Source: Planctomycetaceae bacterium (GTDB lineage Bacteria; Planctomycetota; Planctomycetia; Planctomycetales; Planctomycetaceae). Taken from it: 64,000 nucleotides of DNA. Under the pieces are notes generated by a model. The model ran no database searches and was not told the origin of the DNA. It saw only the letters and a program-made list of their open reading frames with translations. The number at the start of each line of letters is the position of its first letter. The first letter of the stretch is position 1. Of the stretch, positions 54,896-64,000 are shown piece by piece. The stretch spans positions 23,075 to 87,074 of the forward strand of contig JABISG010000137.1 in the NCBI GenBank assembly GCA_018699955.1. Direction: 5' to 3'. The translations under genes and the position numbers were made by a program.

Positions 54896-55933
54896 CTAGG
54901 GCAACTCGGGCGGAGTAACTTTCGGCGGTCGTCCGCTAAGCGATTTCAGAAATGCGACAATGTCGTCGATGTCGTTCAGGCTGACACCGTTGCGTTGGCC
55001 GATGTCGATCGACTCGCCCCCGGGACCGCTCACCGGTGCCGATCTCAGGTAGAAGAAGACCACTTCTTCCAACGTTTTTATCGAGCCATCGTGCATATAG
55101 GGGGCCGTGCGGGCAATGTCGCGCAGAGTTGGCGTGCGGAATTTGTGGCGGTCATCCTTCTTTCCCGTCACTGCCGCGCGACCGACGTCACGAAACGAAA
55201 CTCCCAAGCGATGAAAATCCCCGTCGCTCAACAGTGGGCCACTATGACAGCGCAGGCAATCGGCTTCGCCGACGAACAGGGCCATGCCGCGCTTCGCCTG
55301 CTCACTCATGGCATCCTTCTCTCCTTGAAGGTATTTGTCGAATGGAGAATCACGACTGATAAGCGTTCGTTGGAACGCTGCCAACGCTTTGGCGATGCCG
55401 TCGCGCGTGACAGGCGACTTGAACACTTTGCGAAACTGCGCGACGTATCCTGCCACGGCATTCAGCTCGTCTTCCAATTTGTCGAGGTCTTGATTCATCT
55501 CTTCGGGATTGACAATCGGCCCGAGTGCCTGTTCTTCCAGGCTTTTCGCCCGGCCGTCCCAGAAGAACACGGAATAAAACGCGACGTTTAGCAACCCCTG
55601 AGTGTTACGAGTCAATCGCTTGCCGGCGGCACCTTTGCTGCGGGCCAGTCCGTCGCCAAACCCCTTGTCAATGTCGGGCAGATGACACGTGGCGCAGCTC
55701 ATTTTGTTATCACCGGAAAGCCGCGGGTCGAAGAATAATTGTCGTCCCAAATCGACCTTCGCCCGAGTTGTCGGGTTGTCAGCGGGAGCCGGAACCTTCA
55801 TCGGCAGCGGAACCAGACGCGGCTTTCCTGTCGCGCGGCCTGTCTTTTCATCGGCCGAAGCGCCAGCGCAAAGCAGCACGACGAACGTCACAGCGAATAG
55901 AACAGTCTGTTGAGTCTTGTTCATCATCTGCAT
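54896..55933 (-). CDS. Di-heme cytochrome c peroxidase (CcpA/MauG family)
   Basis: A 345-residue periplasmic di-heme protein. A signal peptide (about 1-26, ending ASA) precedes the first heme site CATCH (with LGRQLFFDPRLSG upstream) and the second, CLRCH, followed by SGPLLSDGDFHRLGV. Other family marks are KFRTPTLRDIARTAPYMHDG and SLNDIDDIVAFLKSL. It may reduce hydrogen peroxide with electrons from a cytochrome, or act as a MauG-like oxidase. The ATG at 55933 is one of several close starts; 55976 would give an extra 14 residues. Confidence 0.88.
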   Translation of the reverse strand: MQMMNKTQQTVLFAVTFVVLLCAGASADEKTGRATGKPRLVPLPMKVPAPADNPTTRAKVDLGRQLFFDPRLSGDNKMSCATCHLPDIDKGFGDGLARSKGAAGKRLTRNTQGLLNVAFYSVFFWDGRAKSLEEQALGPIVNPEEMNQDLDKLEDELNAVAGYVAQFRKVFKSPVTRDGIAKALAAFQRTLISRDSPFDKYLQGEKDAMSEQAKRGMALFVGEADCLRCHSGPLLSDGDFHRLGVSFRDVGRAAVTGKKDDRHKFRTPTLRDIARTAPYMHDGSIKTLEEVVFFYLRSAPVSGPGGESIDIGQRNGVSLNDIDDIVAFLKSLSGRPPKVTPPELP

Positions 55934-56135
55934 AGTTCTGCCATTGCTTGCGAGTTTCGGCGTCTGCGGCCCCATTCAAACTTGCAACCATTTTGATTGC
56001 CGTGAACCTTCAGGGTAACATGAATCCGAACGCTGAACCAAGTGGCGAATGTCAAATCGTTGCTGCTTGAGCGTTACTGTTTCCTTTTCGGCTGACGTCG
56101 CGCTAGAACCCGGTCGAATCCATTGGAGAGAAAAT

Positions 56136-57698
56136 ATGACGAACAACCGCGCGATACTTTCGACCGTCTGCAAAGGATGGTTGATTGTGGCGACGATCTT
56201 TGCAGGTTTGTTATCGGTCGGAAGCTTTGCGACCGTCGAAGCGGCAACATTGACACTATTGGTGAACGACGCCGCTGGCGAATCGATGCCTTGCCGAATC
56301 CATTTCCAGGACAAGAACGGCAAGCCGCAGCGGCCCAACGGGTTACCGTTCTTTCGCGATCACTTTGTTTGCCCGGGCCGTGCGGTGCTGGAATTGCCTG
56401 CCGGGAAATACTCGTTTGCGATTGAACGCGGGCCGGAGTACGAGGGAATCGACGGCGAAATTGAGCTGTCCGGCAACGAGCGCCGTGAAGTCAAATTCAC
56501 GCTGAAGCGAATCGCCGACCTCGCCGAATTGGGCTGGCATGCGGGCGATCTGCACGTGCATCGTCCGGTCGAAGACATCCGACTGCTGATGCAGGCAGAG
56601 GATCTTCATGTGGCACCGGTCATCACCTGGTGGAACAATCGCAATCTGTGGAAAGACCGTCCGATTCCCAAGCAGTTGCTACACCGGTTCGACTCGAACC
56701 GACTGTACGATGTGATGGCAGGCGAAGACGAACGCGAAGGCGGGGCGCTGCTGTTTTTTCATTTGAAGAAGCCGTTGGAGATCACCGGATCGAGTCGCGA
56801 GTTTCCGTCACCAATGAAATTCGTTACCGAGGCTCGAAGTCGCAAGAATGTCTGGATCGACATCGAAAAACCGTTCTGGTGGGATGCGCCGCTGTGGTTG
56901 GCAAGCGGGCAGGTCGATTCGATCGGTTTGGCGAACAATCACATGTGTCGCAGCCGCATGTACGAAGACGAGGCGTGGGGCCGGCCGCGCGACAGTAAAC
57001 GTTTGCCGGCACCGCGAGGCAACGGATATTGGACGCAGGAAATCTACTACGACATCCTCAACTGCGGGTTGCGGATTCCACCGTCGGCCGGAAGTGCATC
57101 GGGCGTGTTGCCGAACCCGGTGGGCTACAACCGCGTGTACGTTCACACGGGAAAGAAACTGAGTTACGACGGCTGGTGGGACGGGCTGAAGGCGGGGCGT
57201 TCGTTCGTCACCAACGGCCCGTTGCTCATTTGCCGGGCCAACGGCGAACTGCCGGGACACGTGTTTGCGGCCGACGCCGGAAAGAAAGTCGAAATCCAAT
57301 TCGACGTATCACTGACCACCGGCGACAAAGTGACAGCTTTGGAGATCATTCGCGACGGCAAAGTGATCCGCCACCTACCGGTTGAAAAGGGAGATGGCAA
57401 AGGAGAATTCGGCACGTTGAAATTCCGCGAAAGCGGTTGGTTCCTCGTGCGGGCGATTGCCGAGAACCCGCGCACGTTTCGCTTCGCCTCGACCGCGCCG
57501 TTTTACGTTGAGGTGGGAAAGCAGAAGCGGCGCATCAGCCGAAAGTCGGCGAAGTTCTTCCTCGATTGGGTCGATGAACGAATCGCGCGGGTCGAGAAAA
57601 ACGTAACCGATGTCGGGCAACGGGAAGAAGTTCTCGCCCACCACAAACGCGCGCGAACCTTCTGGCAGAAACGATTGGAATCAGCAACTGCTGAATAG
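56136..57698 (+). CDS. CehA/McbA-like exported metallohydrolase (PHP-type)
   Basis: A 520-residue exported protein. A signal segment (about 13-36) is followed by a beta-rich N-terminal domain (residues 37-125) and then a PHP-like metal site: LGWHAGDLHVHRPVEDIRLLMQAEDL (H-x-H) with APVITWWNN and further His/Asp positions (GLANNHMC). The CehA/McbA family hydrolyses carbamate and organophosphate esters, but most planctomycete relatives are uncharacterised. GGAG lies upstream of the ATG at 56136. The protein ends with a basic helical tail. No neighbours suggest a substrate. Confidence 0.72.
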   Translation: MTNNRAILSTVCKGWLIVATIFAGLLSVGSFATVEAATLTLLVNDAAGESMPCRIHFQDKNGKPQRPNGLPFFRDHFVCPGRAVLELPAGKYSFAIERGPEYEGIDGEIELSGNERREVKFTLKRIADLAELGWHAGDLHVHRPVEDIRLLMQAEDLHVAPVITWWNNRNLWKDRPIPKQLLHRFDSNRLYDVMAGEDEREGGALLFFHLKKPLEITGSSREFPSPMKFVTEARSRKNVWIDIEKPFWWDAPLWLASGQVDSIGLANNHMCRSRMYEDEAWGRPRDSKRLPAPRGNGYWTQEIYYDILNCGLRIPPSAGSASGVLPNPVGYNRVYVHTGKKLSYDGWWDGLKAGRSFVTNGPLLICRANGELPGHVFAADAGKKVEIQFDVSLTTGDKVTALEIIRDGKVIRHLPVEKGDGKGEFGTLKFRESGWFLVRAIAENPRTFRFASTAPFYVEVGKQKRRISRKSAKFFLDWVDERIARVEKNVTDVGQREEVLAHHKRARTFWQKRLESATAE

Positions 57699-57715
57699 TT
57701 GTCTCGATGAATCGT

Positions 57716-57738
57716 GTGCCACTGGCGTATCGCCAGTG
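57716..57738. repeat. Palindromic intergenic repeat, family C, copy 2
   Basis: GTGCCACTGGCG/CGCCAGTG palindrome, 17 bp after the stop of the metallohydrolase gene. Confidence 0.75.
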
Positions 57739-57806
57739 GAGGTTTGTGGTGACCGCATTTCTGCGGTTCGGACGCTTCTCCCGCAACCAATTTCCCCCGC
57801 ACCAAA

Positions 57807-58718
57807 TCAACGCGAAACTCGTTTGCGGACGATCGCCCGAATCAGCCAGAGGAAAAGGATGAACGGAATCGAAAGAATGACCAGCCAGGGACCGACTGCA
57901 ACGATGCCGATGACGAGGTTCTGTCCGGCATTCAGCAGGGCATCGAGTGAGCCGCTCCAGGCCCGGGCAATGCGGTTGCCGAACGTCGGCGCTTCGGGCG
58001 GTTGGTAACCTTTGATTTCGTTGACGGAAAGTGTGATCGTCGAGAACGCGGTCAGGTCTTTTAGCACCCGCATGCGGCCCTGCATGCGTTCAATTTCTTC
58101 GCGAACCCGCGCCAGTTGTTCCTCAACCGCCAGAATGTCCTCCAATTTGCCGGTGCCTTTTTCCAGCAACTCCAGTAGCCGTTTTTCCTGAAGCTGTTTG
58201 TTCGCGATGCGGGCTTTCACATCGTAATACTCGGCCGTCACTTCCTGTGATTCAGTGGTCAGGCTTTGGAATTCGCCCAGCGCTTTGGCCGCATCGAGGA
58301 ACGTGCCGTACTGTCGGACCGGCACACGGATTGTCCAGGTACCACTTCGCGGCGAACCGCTGCTGCCTTCCAAAGTCGAGTCGGCAATGAATCCACTGTG
58401 ACTGCTCGCCAGCTTTTCGACCATTTCCGGCACGCCGTTGAATTCCTCGACGATGAGGTTCAGCCGGGCGGTGTAGATGATTTGCCGCTGGATTTGTTCC
58501 GGATTGACATCGGGCTTCGCATCACCGTCCTGCCCGATTTCACCTTCGGCGACGGCCATGGGTAATTCGGCGACATTTGCGTCACTCGCAGAGTCCATTG
58601 CCTCGGCGGGCATGGCCGACTTTTCGCCGCCGCTCCCCGACATGGGCGCCGAATCGCTGCAACCGATGATGACGGAGAACAGACACAACAAGACGACAGA
58701 ACAAGCGACAGAGCGCAT
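57807..58718 (-). CDS. DUF4349 lipoprotein
   Basis: A 303-residue lipoprotein (lipobox VIIGC, Cys20) with the DUF4349 layout. An N-terminal low-complexity segment leads to IYTARLNLIVEEFNGVPEMV and GTWTIRVPVRQYGTFLDAA. A long coiled-coil stretch follows (about 175-225, KLEDILAVEEQLARVREEIERM), then TAFSTITLSVNE. One C-terminal transmembrane helix (about 272-295) ends in a basic tail. Function is unknown; the coiled-coil and membrane anchor suggest an envelope scaffold. GGAG is upstream of the ATG at 58718. Confidence 0.85.
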   Translation of the reverse strand: MRSVACSVVLLCLFSVIIGCSDSAPMSGSGGEKSAMPAEAMDSASDANVAELPMAVAEGEIGQDGDAKPDVNPEQIQRQIIYTARLNLIVEEFNGVPEMVEKLASSHSGFIADSTLEGSSGSPRSGTWTIRVPVRQYGTFLDAAKALGEFQSLTTESQEVTAEYYDVKARIANKQLQEKRLLELLEKGTGKLEDILAVEEQLARVREEIERMQGRMRVLKDLTAFSTITLSVNEIKGYQPPEAPTFGNRIARAWSGSLDALLNAGQNLVIGIVAVGPWLVILSIPFILFLWLIRAIVRKRVSR

Positions 58719-58852
58719 GGCGATCTCCTGCAGCGAGAGAGAGAATTCAACCGGTGGTGGCCAACGTATGATCCGGGGAGGCGAAGAATTATTCCCGGGG
58801 AATGGGAGAAACTGCGGTTGAGGTGACGATAGAAGTCGGTCTTTTACCAAAA

Positions 58853-58988
58853 CGTCGTTCCCGCGCAGGCGGGAACCCAGCAAACCAGCAATCAGCACAA
58901 AACAACCATCGACTTACCGACGGCCCCCGCACACACGGCGCACGGTTGCCTCCGAACCGACTGGATTCCCGCCTGCGCGGGAATGACG
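58853..58988. repeat. Inverted repeat pair with 28-bp arms
   Basis: The arms at 58853-58880 and 58961-58988 are inverted copies with two mismatches; each contains a self-complementary core (TTCCCGCG and CGCGGGAA type) that recurs in many bacterial genomes. They enclose 80 bp with no gene. The 58719-59023 gap holds little else. Confidence 0.8.
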
Positions 58989-59023
58989 TTCCGCGTTTCA
59001 ATTCTGGGCCGCATTCCTCGCCA

Positions 59024-60424
59024 TCACAGCGTCTTCAAGAACTCCAACACCGCTCGTTTCTCGGTTTCGTTCAGCGAGTCGGGAAAGAGATGTCCGGCGG
59101 CGCTCTTTCCGGGCGGGCGGGTGTCGAAATAGGTGCGGCGTTCTGAGCCGAGCGTGACGTCGGCGGGGGTCTTCTCGAATTCGGTCACTTCCAGGCCGAC
59201 ACGGTTTTGATCGTAGCCACCTTCGGTTCGTTTCCAGATGGTTGCCCGTTTATCGGAATGCAACACATGCCACAATGTCGGGACCGAGCCGTTATGGAAA
59301 TACGGAGCCGATGCCCAGATGCCGTCGAGCGGGGGAGCGACGTATCCTTTGGGATCGAGCACAACCGGGTCTTTTCCGTAGCGTGACATCCAGCCCTCTT
59401 TCAGCCAGCGTCGATGTTTCGGCGTGAGTGCTTGCAGCCGCCGAGGGTCGGTGCCGATGACGTCGAGTGGGATCGTTTTCTGTTCGTACTTTCCACGTTC
59501 ACCGTAGGTGCCGTGACAGCGGCTGCAGTTTTCGCCAAAGAGGACACGTCCCTGTTCGGCCAGATCGGTGTCGATCTTCCATGGATATTTCGGCGGCTCG
59601 ACCGATTCGATCCAGGCGAGAATGTCGCGAAAATCGTCTTCCCAACCGGCGACGATTTTCGCGTTGTTTCTGGGGATGAGCATGAACTGCATCAACAGGC
59701 GGTGTGTTTTGGGGGCGTGGCCGTCGCAGTAAAGGGTTGATTTTCGGCTGACATTCCAGAATGGGGGCGCGTCCATGTCGTGATGCAGGAGTTTCGGCAG
59801 AGGTCGCAAATTGACGTTCATGTCACGGTCGCGGAGTGTGCCGAGAACGATACCGAACACGACAGAGTTCGATGTGCCGTTGGTGGTACCCAGCGGGAGC
59901 GCCAGCGAGGCGGTTTCCAGATGCGACGGTTTCTTGAATTGCAGCGGCTTGATGATGCGGACGTCTTCGATGAGCGTCTGCAGCGCGAAATGCGTGTTGG
60001 GCAATCCGGGGATGACTTTGCCGGCGACTTTGCCGGCATGACAGGCGAGGCAGTTCATCACCCAGCCTCCGCGTTCGACATCGACCCAGCCGATGGCCGT
60101 GCGTTTGCTGAAACCGTCGTCGGGCGATTCGATGAGACCGTAACGCGAGAAGGCCATTCGGCGACGTTCTGTCGGCGTAGCCGCTTTGGCTTTCGATCGC
60201 AACGGTTCGGGCCAGACCGTCCAAAGGACCTCGAAAGTCCGCTGATCAAAATCGGGGGGCAAAAACGGGCGGGTCCTCAGAATGCGATAGCCACGCTCGG
60301 CGGCGGTCTCGGAGCGTGGGGCCGCCGTTGTGGATGGCGGCGCTGCCTCAGCCGTCTTTGTACTGATTCCCGCGAGCATCAGCAGCGCAGAGAGAATGGC
60401 CGCTGGCAAGAAGTCCGGAATCAT
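59024..60424 (-). CDS. Cytochrome c peroxidase-like exported di-heme protein
   Basis: A 466-residue exported c-type cytochrome. A signal peptide (about 1-26) precedes a first heme motif CLACH (VMNCLACHAGKVAGK) and a second, CSRCH (GENCSRCHGTYGE). The conserved GYVAPPLDGIWASAPYFHNG and SVPTLWHVL resemble the peroxidase substrate loop. It is longer than the peroxidase at 54896 and lacks some of its spacing, so enzymatic activity is uncertain. The ATG at 60424 is chosen for the signal peptide; 60442 and 60586 are in frame. Confidence 0.78.
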   Translation of the reverse strand: MIPDFLPAAILSALLMLAGISTKTAEAAPPSTTAAPRSETAAERGYRILRTRPFLPPDFDQRTFEVLWTVWPEPLRSKAKAATPTERRRMAFSRYGLIESPDDGFSKRTAIGWVDVERGGWVMNCLACHAGKVAGKVIPGLPNTHFALQTLIEDVRIIKPLQFKKPSHLETASLALPLGTTNGTSNSVVFGIVLGTLRDRDMNVNLRPLPKLLHHDMDAPPFWNVSRKSTLYCDGHAPKTHRLLMQFMLIPRNNAKIVAGWEDDFRDILAWIESVEPPKYPWKIDTDLAEQGRVLFGENCSRCHGTYGERGKYEQKTIPLDVIGTDPRRLQALTPKHRRWLKEGWMSRYGKDPVVLDPKGYVAPPLDGIWASAPYFHNGSVPTLWHVLHSDKRATIWKRTEGGYDQNRVGLEVTEFEKTPADVTLGSERRTYFDTRPPGKSAAGHLFPDSLNETEKRAVLEFLKTL

Positions 60425-61367
60425 CGTCGTTCTCTCGTGCATCGAAATGGTTACGGTCGGCACATTATAGCTGTAAATTGCCACCAAGCCCATAATTAGT
60501 GGCCCGAATCTCACAACGGTGTGTGATCGCCTGTTCTCACGGCAAAGAGAGGGAAAACGTGCATCTGCCCAACGGTTTCGTGTCAATCGGTTGACCGCCG
60601 GTTCTGCTCTGATAGTATAAACTTACGCGGGCATGTTGGATTGAGATCGGCGGATTCCCGCCGATGTTGCCCCGGCGGTCAGCGAGTTACATTTTGACAA
60701 TTAGTTGGGATCTTTGGGCAGATGTTGCTCGAAGGTGCAGTCGAGTCCCGACGGTTCGGGATCGGCAACGAAGAGTCACACGTTCGGTTCCGTTGGAAAA
60801 CCAAGATGGTTGACGGTTTCGACACGACAATTCCTCTCGCCCTGCAATGGGTCGTCGGCATTTTGTGCATGACGGCGTTCGCATTGGCTGTCGTTTGCTC
60901 GCGGAGCAATTCCGGCCGGTTGCTGTTGCAGATGTGGAGTGTCCTGTCAGGTCTTTCGCAGCAGGCTTCGCTGCAGTTGCCGGGATTCCGGTTGCTGTAC
61001 CCGCCGCGCTGTGTGTTGGTGCCGATGCGCGCCGGGCCACCCATTGCCGACAATCAAATTCGTTGTGGTGATAACCGGGCGGGCAAGGATTTTGCCCAAC
61101 CGAGGCCACCATCCAGCTAAACCGGCGATTGCCTTGGCGTTGCCGCGGTCACAAGAGTCACAGTTGCGTTTCATTGACGCCCGTGGCTATTTGGTCGAAC
61201 GGTCTGCTCTTCCGGGCGGCAAATGTTCGTTTGCCTGTGAGCCTGTCGTGTGCGGATTAGCGCCGTGCCGAATTGGCTGCAACGCAAACCGCCGTTTCCT
61301 CGCGAGTCACGCGTGCAGGACGGCGATCGGAATCCCATTGCCGCGACAACCGAGAGGAAGGACTACA
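60425..61367. other. Long upstream region of rny
   Basis: About 940 bp between the cytochrome gene (minus) and rny (plus). A promoter is proposed at 60591-60618. One open frame (60722-61120, plus) could encode a 132-residue protein with a hydrophobic stretch (LQWVVGILCMTAFALAVVC), but it has no good ribosome site and codon use looks poor. I do not call it a gene. The rest shows no clear feature, so rny may have a leader of up to 750 nt. Confidence 0.35.
60591..60618 (+). promoter_or_regulatory. Probable sigma-70-type promoter upstream of rny
   Basis: TTGACC (60591-60596) and TAGTAT (60613-60618) are 16 bp apart. The -35 box matches five of six bases. Downstream lie a doubtful ORF and rny. 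Confidence 0.45.
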
Positions 61368-62909
61368 ATGCCTGAAGCCGTTTGGGGCTTAGTGGGATTG
61401 GTCGTCGGAGTAGCAATCGGGTTTTTATTCGACCGTCTGCGCCGGGGTGCCGCCTTTCAAGGCCGCGATGAAATCATCAAGCAAGCTGAACAGGAAGCGG
61501 AAAACCTGAAGCGTTCGCACGAGTTGGCGACGAAGGAAGAGTTGCTGAAGCGGCGAGAAGATCTCGAAAAAGAACTGACCGGCAGCCGCGAGGAATTGCG
61601 AAAACAGGAGAAACGGCTCGACAAACGCGAAGCAACGCTCGACGACCAGCAGCAGGATTTCCTGAAGAAGGACCGCATGCTGGAGACGACACAAGCGAAG
61701 CTTGCCGATCGCGGCAAGGCGCTCGACGCGCGCGAGAAAGAGCTGGATCGTGTGCTGCAGGAAGAGCAGGACCAATTGTACAAGATCGGTGGGTTGAACA
61801 AAGAGGAAGCCACCGGGATGTTGCTCGAACGCCTCGATCGTCAGTTGAAGAACGAAACCGGCGGTCTGATTCTCGAGCATCGCAAACAACTGAAAGAGGA
61901 ATGCGAGCGCGAATCACGAGAAGCCGTGCTGATGGCCGTTCAACGGTATGCGGCCGCGCACACTTCCGAATCGACCGTCTCCACCGTTGGTATTCCCAGC
62001 GATGAAATGAAGGGCCGCATTATCGGCCGCGAGGGGCGAAATATTCGCGCCTTTGAAAAGGCAACCGGCGTCGATGTCATTGTTGATGATACGCCGGGAG
62101 TGGTCATCGTTTCGGCCTTCGATACCGTCCGCCGCGAGATTGCCAAGCTCTCTCTGGAAAAACTGGTTCAGGACGGCCGCATTCACCCGACGCGAATCGA
62201 AGAAGTGGTCATCGAAACCGAAAAGGAAATGGGCGAACACATCCGGCGGTTGGGACAGGAAGCGGCGCAGGAAGCGGGTATCCCTTCGCTGCATGAAAAG
62301 GTCCTCGACCTGATGGGGCGGCTCAACTTCCGCGTCAGTTACAGCCAGAACGTAAGGCGGCATTCGATCGAAGTTTCCTATCTCACCGGCCTGATCGCCG
62401 AGCAGTTGGGGTTGGACGGCGCGATGGCGCGGCGATGCGGTTTCTTGCACGACATTGGCAAGGCAGCCGACCACGAGATGGAAGGTGGCCATCCGGCCGT
62501 TGGTGCCGAGTTGTTGAAGCGGTACGGCGAGGGGGCCGAAGTGGTTCACGCAGCCGCCGGGCATCACGACGACATTCGCGTCGAATTTCCATACACCGTG
62601 TTGGTGGCAGCCGCCGACGCCATCTCGGCGGCCCGTCCCGGAGCACGCCGCGAGACGTTGGAGAAATACGTTCGCCGATTGGAAGAACTGGAAGCGTTGG
62701 CGTGTGGTTTTCCCGGCGTGGATCAGTCGTACGCCATTCAGGCAGGCCGCGAGGTTCGCGTCATAGTCGATTCCAAACAGATCAACGACCGTGAAGCAGC
62801 CAAGCTGTGCCGCGATCTGGCCAAGGCAATCGAAGAAACGCTGACCTATCCGGGTGAAGTGAAAGTGACGGTCCTGCGAGAGACCCGTACCGTTCACATG
62901 GCACGGTAA
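61368..62909 (+). CDS. rny: Ribonuclease Y
   Basis: A 513-residue membrane-bound endoribonuclease that starts mRNA decay. An N-terminal transmembrane helix (about 5-22) precedes a ~150-residue coiled coil (EEAENLKRSHELATKEELLK...). The KH domain has DEMKGRIIGREGRNIRAFE, and the HD domain has RHSIEVSYL, FLHDIGKAADHEMEG and HHDDIRVEFPYTVLVAAADAISAARPG. Length and order match the family. GAGAGGAAGG lies before the ATG at 61368; the upstream open frame (from 60939) is not conserved. Confidence 0.96.
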   Translation: MPEAVWGLVGLVVGVAIGFLFDRLRRGAAFQGRDEIIKQAEQEAENLKRSHELATKEELLKRREDLEKELTGSREELRKQEKRLDKREATLDDQQQDFLKKDRMLETTQAKLADRGKALDAREKELDRVLQEEQDQLYKIGGLNKEEATGMLLERLDRQLKNETGGLILEHRKQLKEECERESREAVLMAVQRYAAAHTSESTVSTVGIPSDEMKGRIIGREGRNIRAFEKATGVDVIVDDTPGVVIVSAFDTVRREIAKLSLEKLVQDGRIHPTRIEEVVIETEKEMGEHIRRLGQEAAQEAGIPSLHEKVLDLMGRLNFRVSYSQNVRRHSIEVSYLTGLIAEQLGLDGAMARRCGFLHDIGKAADHEMEGGHPAVGAELLKRYGEGAEVVHAAAGHHDDIRVEFPYTVLVAAADAISAARPGARRETLEKYVRRLEELEALACGFPGVDQSYAIQAGREVRVIVDSKQINDREAAKLCRDLAKAIEETLTYPGEVKVTVLRETRTVHMAR

Positions 62910-62920
62910 ACGAATCGGAA

Positions 62921-63006
62921 GGGTGGCTGGGGTCGAGTCTTCGAGCCCCCAGCACGCTCGTTCTGGGGGCTACGCTCCGAAGACTCCGCTTCGACCCCAG
63001 CCACCC
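62921..63006. repeat. Imperfect inverted repeat after rny
   Basis: GGGTGGCTGGGGTCGA and a nearby CCCCCAG pair with CTGGGGG and TCGACCCCAGCCACCC further on, with internal mismatches. It fills the gap between rny and the nitrilase gene and may act as a terminator-like barrier, although no T run follows. Confidence 0.65.
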
Positions 63007-63036
63007 ATTCGTTGTTTTGAGTCCGGAGAACAGACC

Positions 63037-63885
63037 ATGAAAGTTGCCGGCGTTCAGATGGACGTCACGTTGGGTGCAGTCGATGCCAACGTTGACCGCA
63101 TCATCGAGAAGCTGCGCGAGACGCGCGGCGCGGGGGCGGATCTGACAGTCTTCCCCGAGTGCGCCGTTACCGGCTATTGTTTTGCTTCAGAAGAGGCGGC
63201 GCGACCGTTTGCACAATCGGTCCCCGGTCCGGCAACTGCGCAGATTGCCGATGCGTGCAAAGAACTGGGCGGTTTCGCCGTCTTCGGCATGCTGGAATTG
63301 GTCGGCGAGAATATCTTCAACGCCGCCGTGCTGGTTGGCCCCAATGGCCTTATCGGCTCGTACCGTAAGGTGCATCTGCCGTTTTTGGGGGCCGACATGT
63401 TCACAAGTTACGGCGATGAACCCTTTGCCGTTCATCAGGCGGGCGAGCTGAACGTGGGGATGAATATCTGCTACGACTCGGCCTTTCCCGAATCATCGCG
63501 GTGCCTGTCATTATTGGGAGCCGATTTGATTGCGCTGCCAACCAATTGGCCTCCTGGCGCCGAATGCGTTGCCGCCTATGCGATCAACACGCGGGCGATG
63601 GAGAACGGCGTGTATTACATGGCGATTAACCGTGTCGGCACTGAGTCGGGAATTACGTTTATCGGTTCGAGCCGAATCGCCGATCCCGGTGGGAACACGT
63701 TGGCGAGCGGTTCGACGGACCGCGAAGAAATTCTGTACGCCGACATCGACCTTGAGCGCGCACGTATGAAGAAGGTGGTTCGCGTACCCGGTGTGCACGC
63801 CATCGACCGCATCGCCGACCGCCGCCCGGAAATGTACGGCCAGTTGACCGAACCACACAACCTGAAACGCCCCGGTCGGGAATGA
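63037..63885 (+). CDS. Nitrilase-superfamily carbon-nitrogen hydrolase
   Basis: A 282-residue hydrolase with the Glu-Lys-Cys triad readable: Glu41 (TVFPECAVTG), Lys111 (GSYRKVHLPF) and Cys145 (GMNICYDSAFPE). The family cleaves amides or nitriles; the substrate cannot be told. The ATG at 63037 gives the usual MKVAGVQMDV start; the open frame from 62923 covers the inverted repeat and is rejected. It follows rny on the same strand. Confidence 0.9.
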   Translation: MKVAGVQMDVTLGAVDANVDRIIEKLRETRGAGADLTVFPECAVTGYCFASEEAARPFAQSVPGPATAQIADACKELGGFAVFGMLELVGENIFNAAVLVGPNGLIGSYRKVHLPFLGADMFTSYGDEPFAVHQAGELNVGMNICYDSAFPESSRCLSLLGADLIALPTNWPPGAECVAAYAINTRAMENGVYYMAINRVGTESGITFIGSSRIADPGGNTLASGSTDREEILYADIDLERARMKKVVRVPGVHAIDRIADRRPEMYGQLTEPHNLKRPGRE

Positions 63886-63962
63886 CCCGCGTGGCTGTGC
63901 CGTGGAATGCAGAACTCGATGAGTTGCTAAACCGGGGTTCTCTAAGCCGCTCTGTTCAACGG

Positions 63963-63985
63963 GTGCCACTGGCGTGTCGCCAGTG
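63963..63985. repeat. Palindromic intergenic repeat, family C, copy 3
   Basis: GTGCCACTGGCGTGTCGCCAGTG at the right end of the window, after the nitrilase gene; same orientation as the copy at 57716. Confidence 0.75.
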
Positions 63986-64000
63986 CTTTCCGTGTTGCAC

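Noticed and set aside
60722..61120. Possible small membrane protein upstream of rny
   Set aside because: One hydrophobic stretch only, poor ribosome site, and no family resemblance; kept as unassigned leader.
1..64000. tRNA, rRNA, transposase, integrase or prophage genes
   Set aside because: None was recognised on either strand; this was a reading by eye, so a small or divergent RNA gene could have been missed.

Overview
The window looks like chromosomal DNA of a planctomycete (Planctomycetota, probably order Planctomycetales). The main evidence is two complete pairs of a giant secreted cytochrome-type protein (cytochrome/DUF1549/DUF1553) followed by a DUF1501 protein. Further support comes from many c-type cytochrome and Tat-signal proteins, a Ser/Thr kinase with WD40 repeats, and dispersed palindromic intergenic repeats. 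All calls come from reading the sequence; no database search was run.

Layout. 1-4.5 kb: start of alaS (cut by the window edge), an HtrA-type protease, rnhA and infA on the minus strand, then tsaE and a small membrane protein. 4.9-9.6 kb: first DUF1549/1553-DUF1501 pair. 9.7-13.4 kb: a flavoprotein reductase and cyclopropane-fatty-acid-synthase pair, then a Tat-exported amidohydrolase. 13.7-19.2 kb: a membrane glycosyltransferase-like protein, a redoxin with an in-frame TGA at its active site (probable selenoprotein), an APH-fold kinase and a Gly/Met-rich exported protein. 19.4-24.2 kb: second pair. 24.3-29.8 kb: a class-I amidotransferase-type hydrolase, an ATP-grasp protein and a kinase-WD40 protein. 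30.2-33.6 kb: ribosomal protein S1 and a primary-type sigma factor.

33.8-36.3 kb: an unknown membrane protein and a broken MFS transporter. 36.7-42.4 kb: a same-strand run of GcvH-like lipoyl carrier, two-cluster ferredoxin, squalene-hopene-type cyclase and a DUF116-polyprenyl synthase fusion. It reads as one isoprenoid locus with an unexplained redox/carrier part. 42.7-44.9 kb: a degenerate receiver and an FHA-GAF histidine kinase. 45-48.3 kb: a TIR-like protein, a YfcE-type phosphoesterase and a HEAT/cytochrome protein flanked by a 97-bp direct repeat. 48.4-50.5 kb: tungstate transporter tupABC. 50.5-64 kb: metallopeptidase, DUF3500, sugar isomerase-like, HTH-EIIA fusion, two cytochrome-peroxidase-like proteins, a CehA-like metal hydrolase, DUF4349, RNase Y and a nitrilase-family enzyme.

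The strongest leads are the probable selenoprotein (TGA at 16404), the lipoyl/ferredoxin/terpene locus, the dispersed palindromes (one translated inside the cyclase), the 97-bp duplication around the 46.9 kb cytochrome gene, and the dyad next to the TIR-like gene. No tRNA, rRNA, CRISPR array, transposase or prophage gene was recognised.
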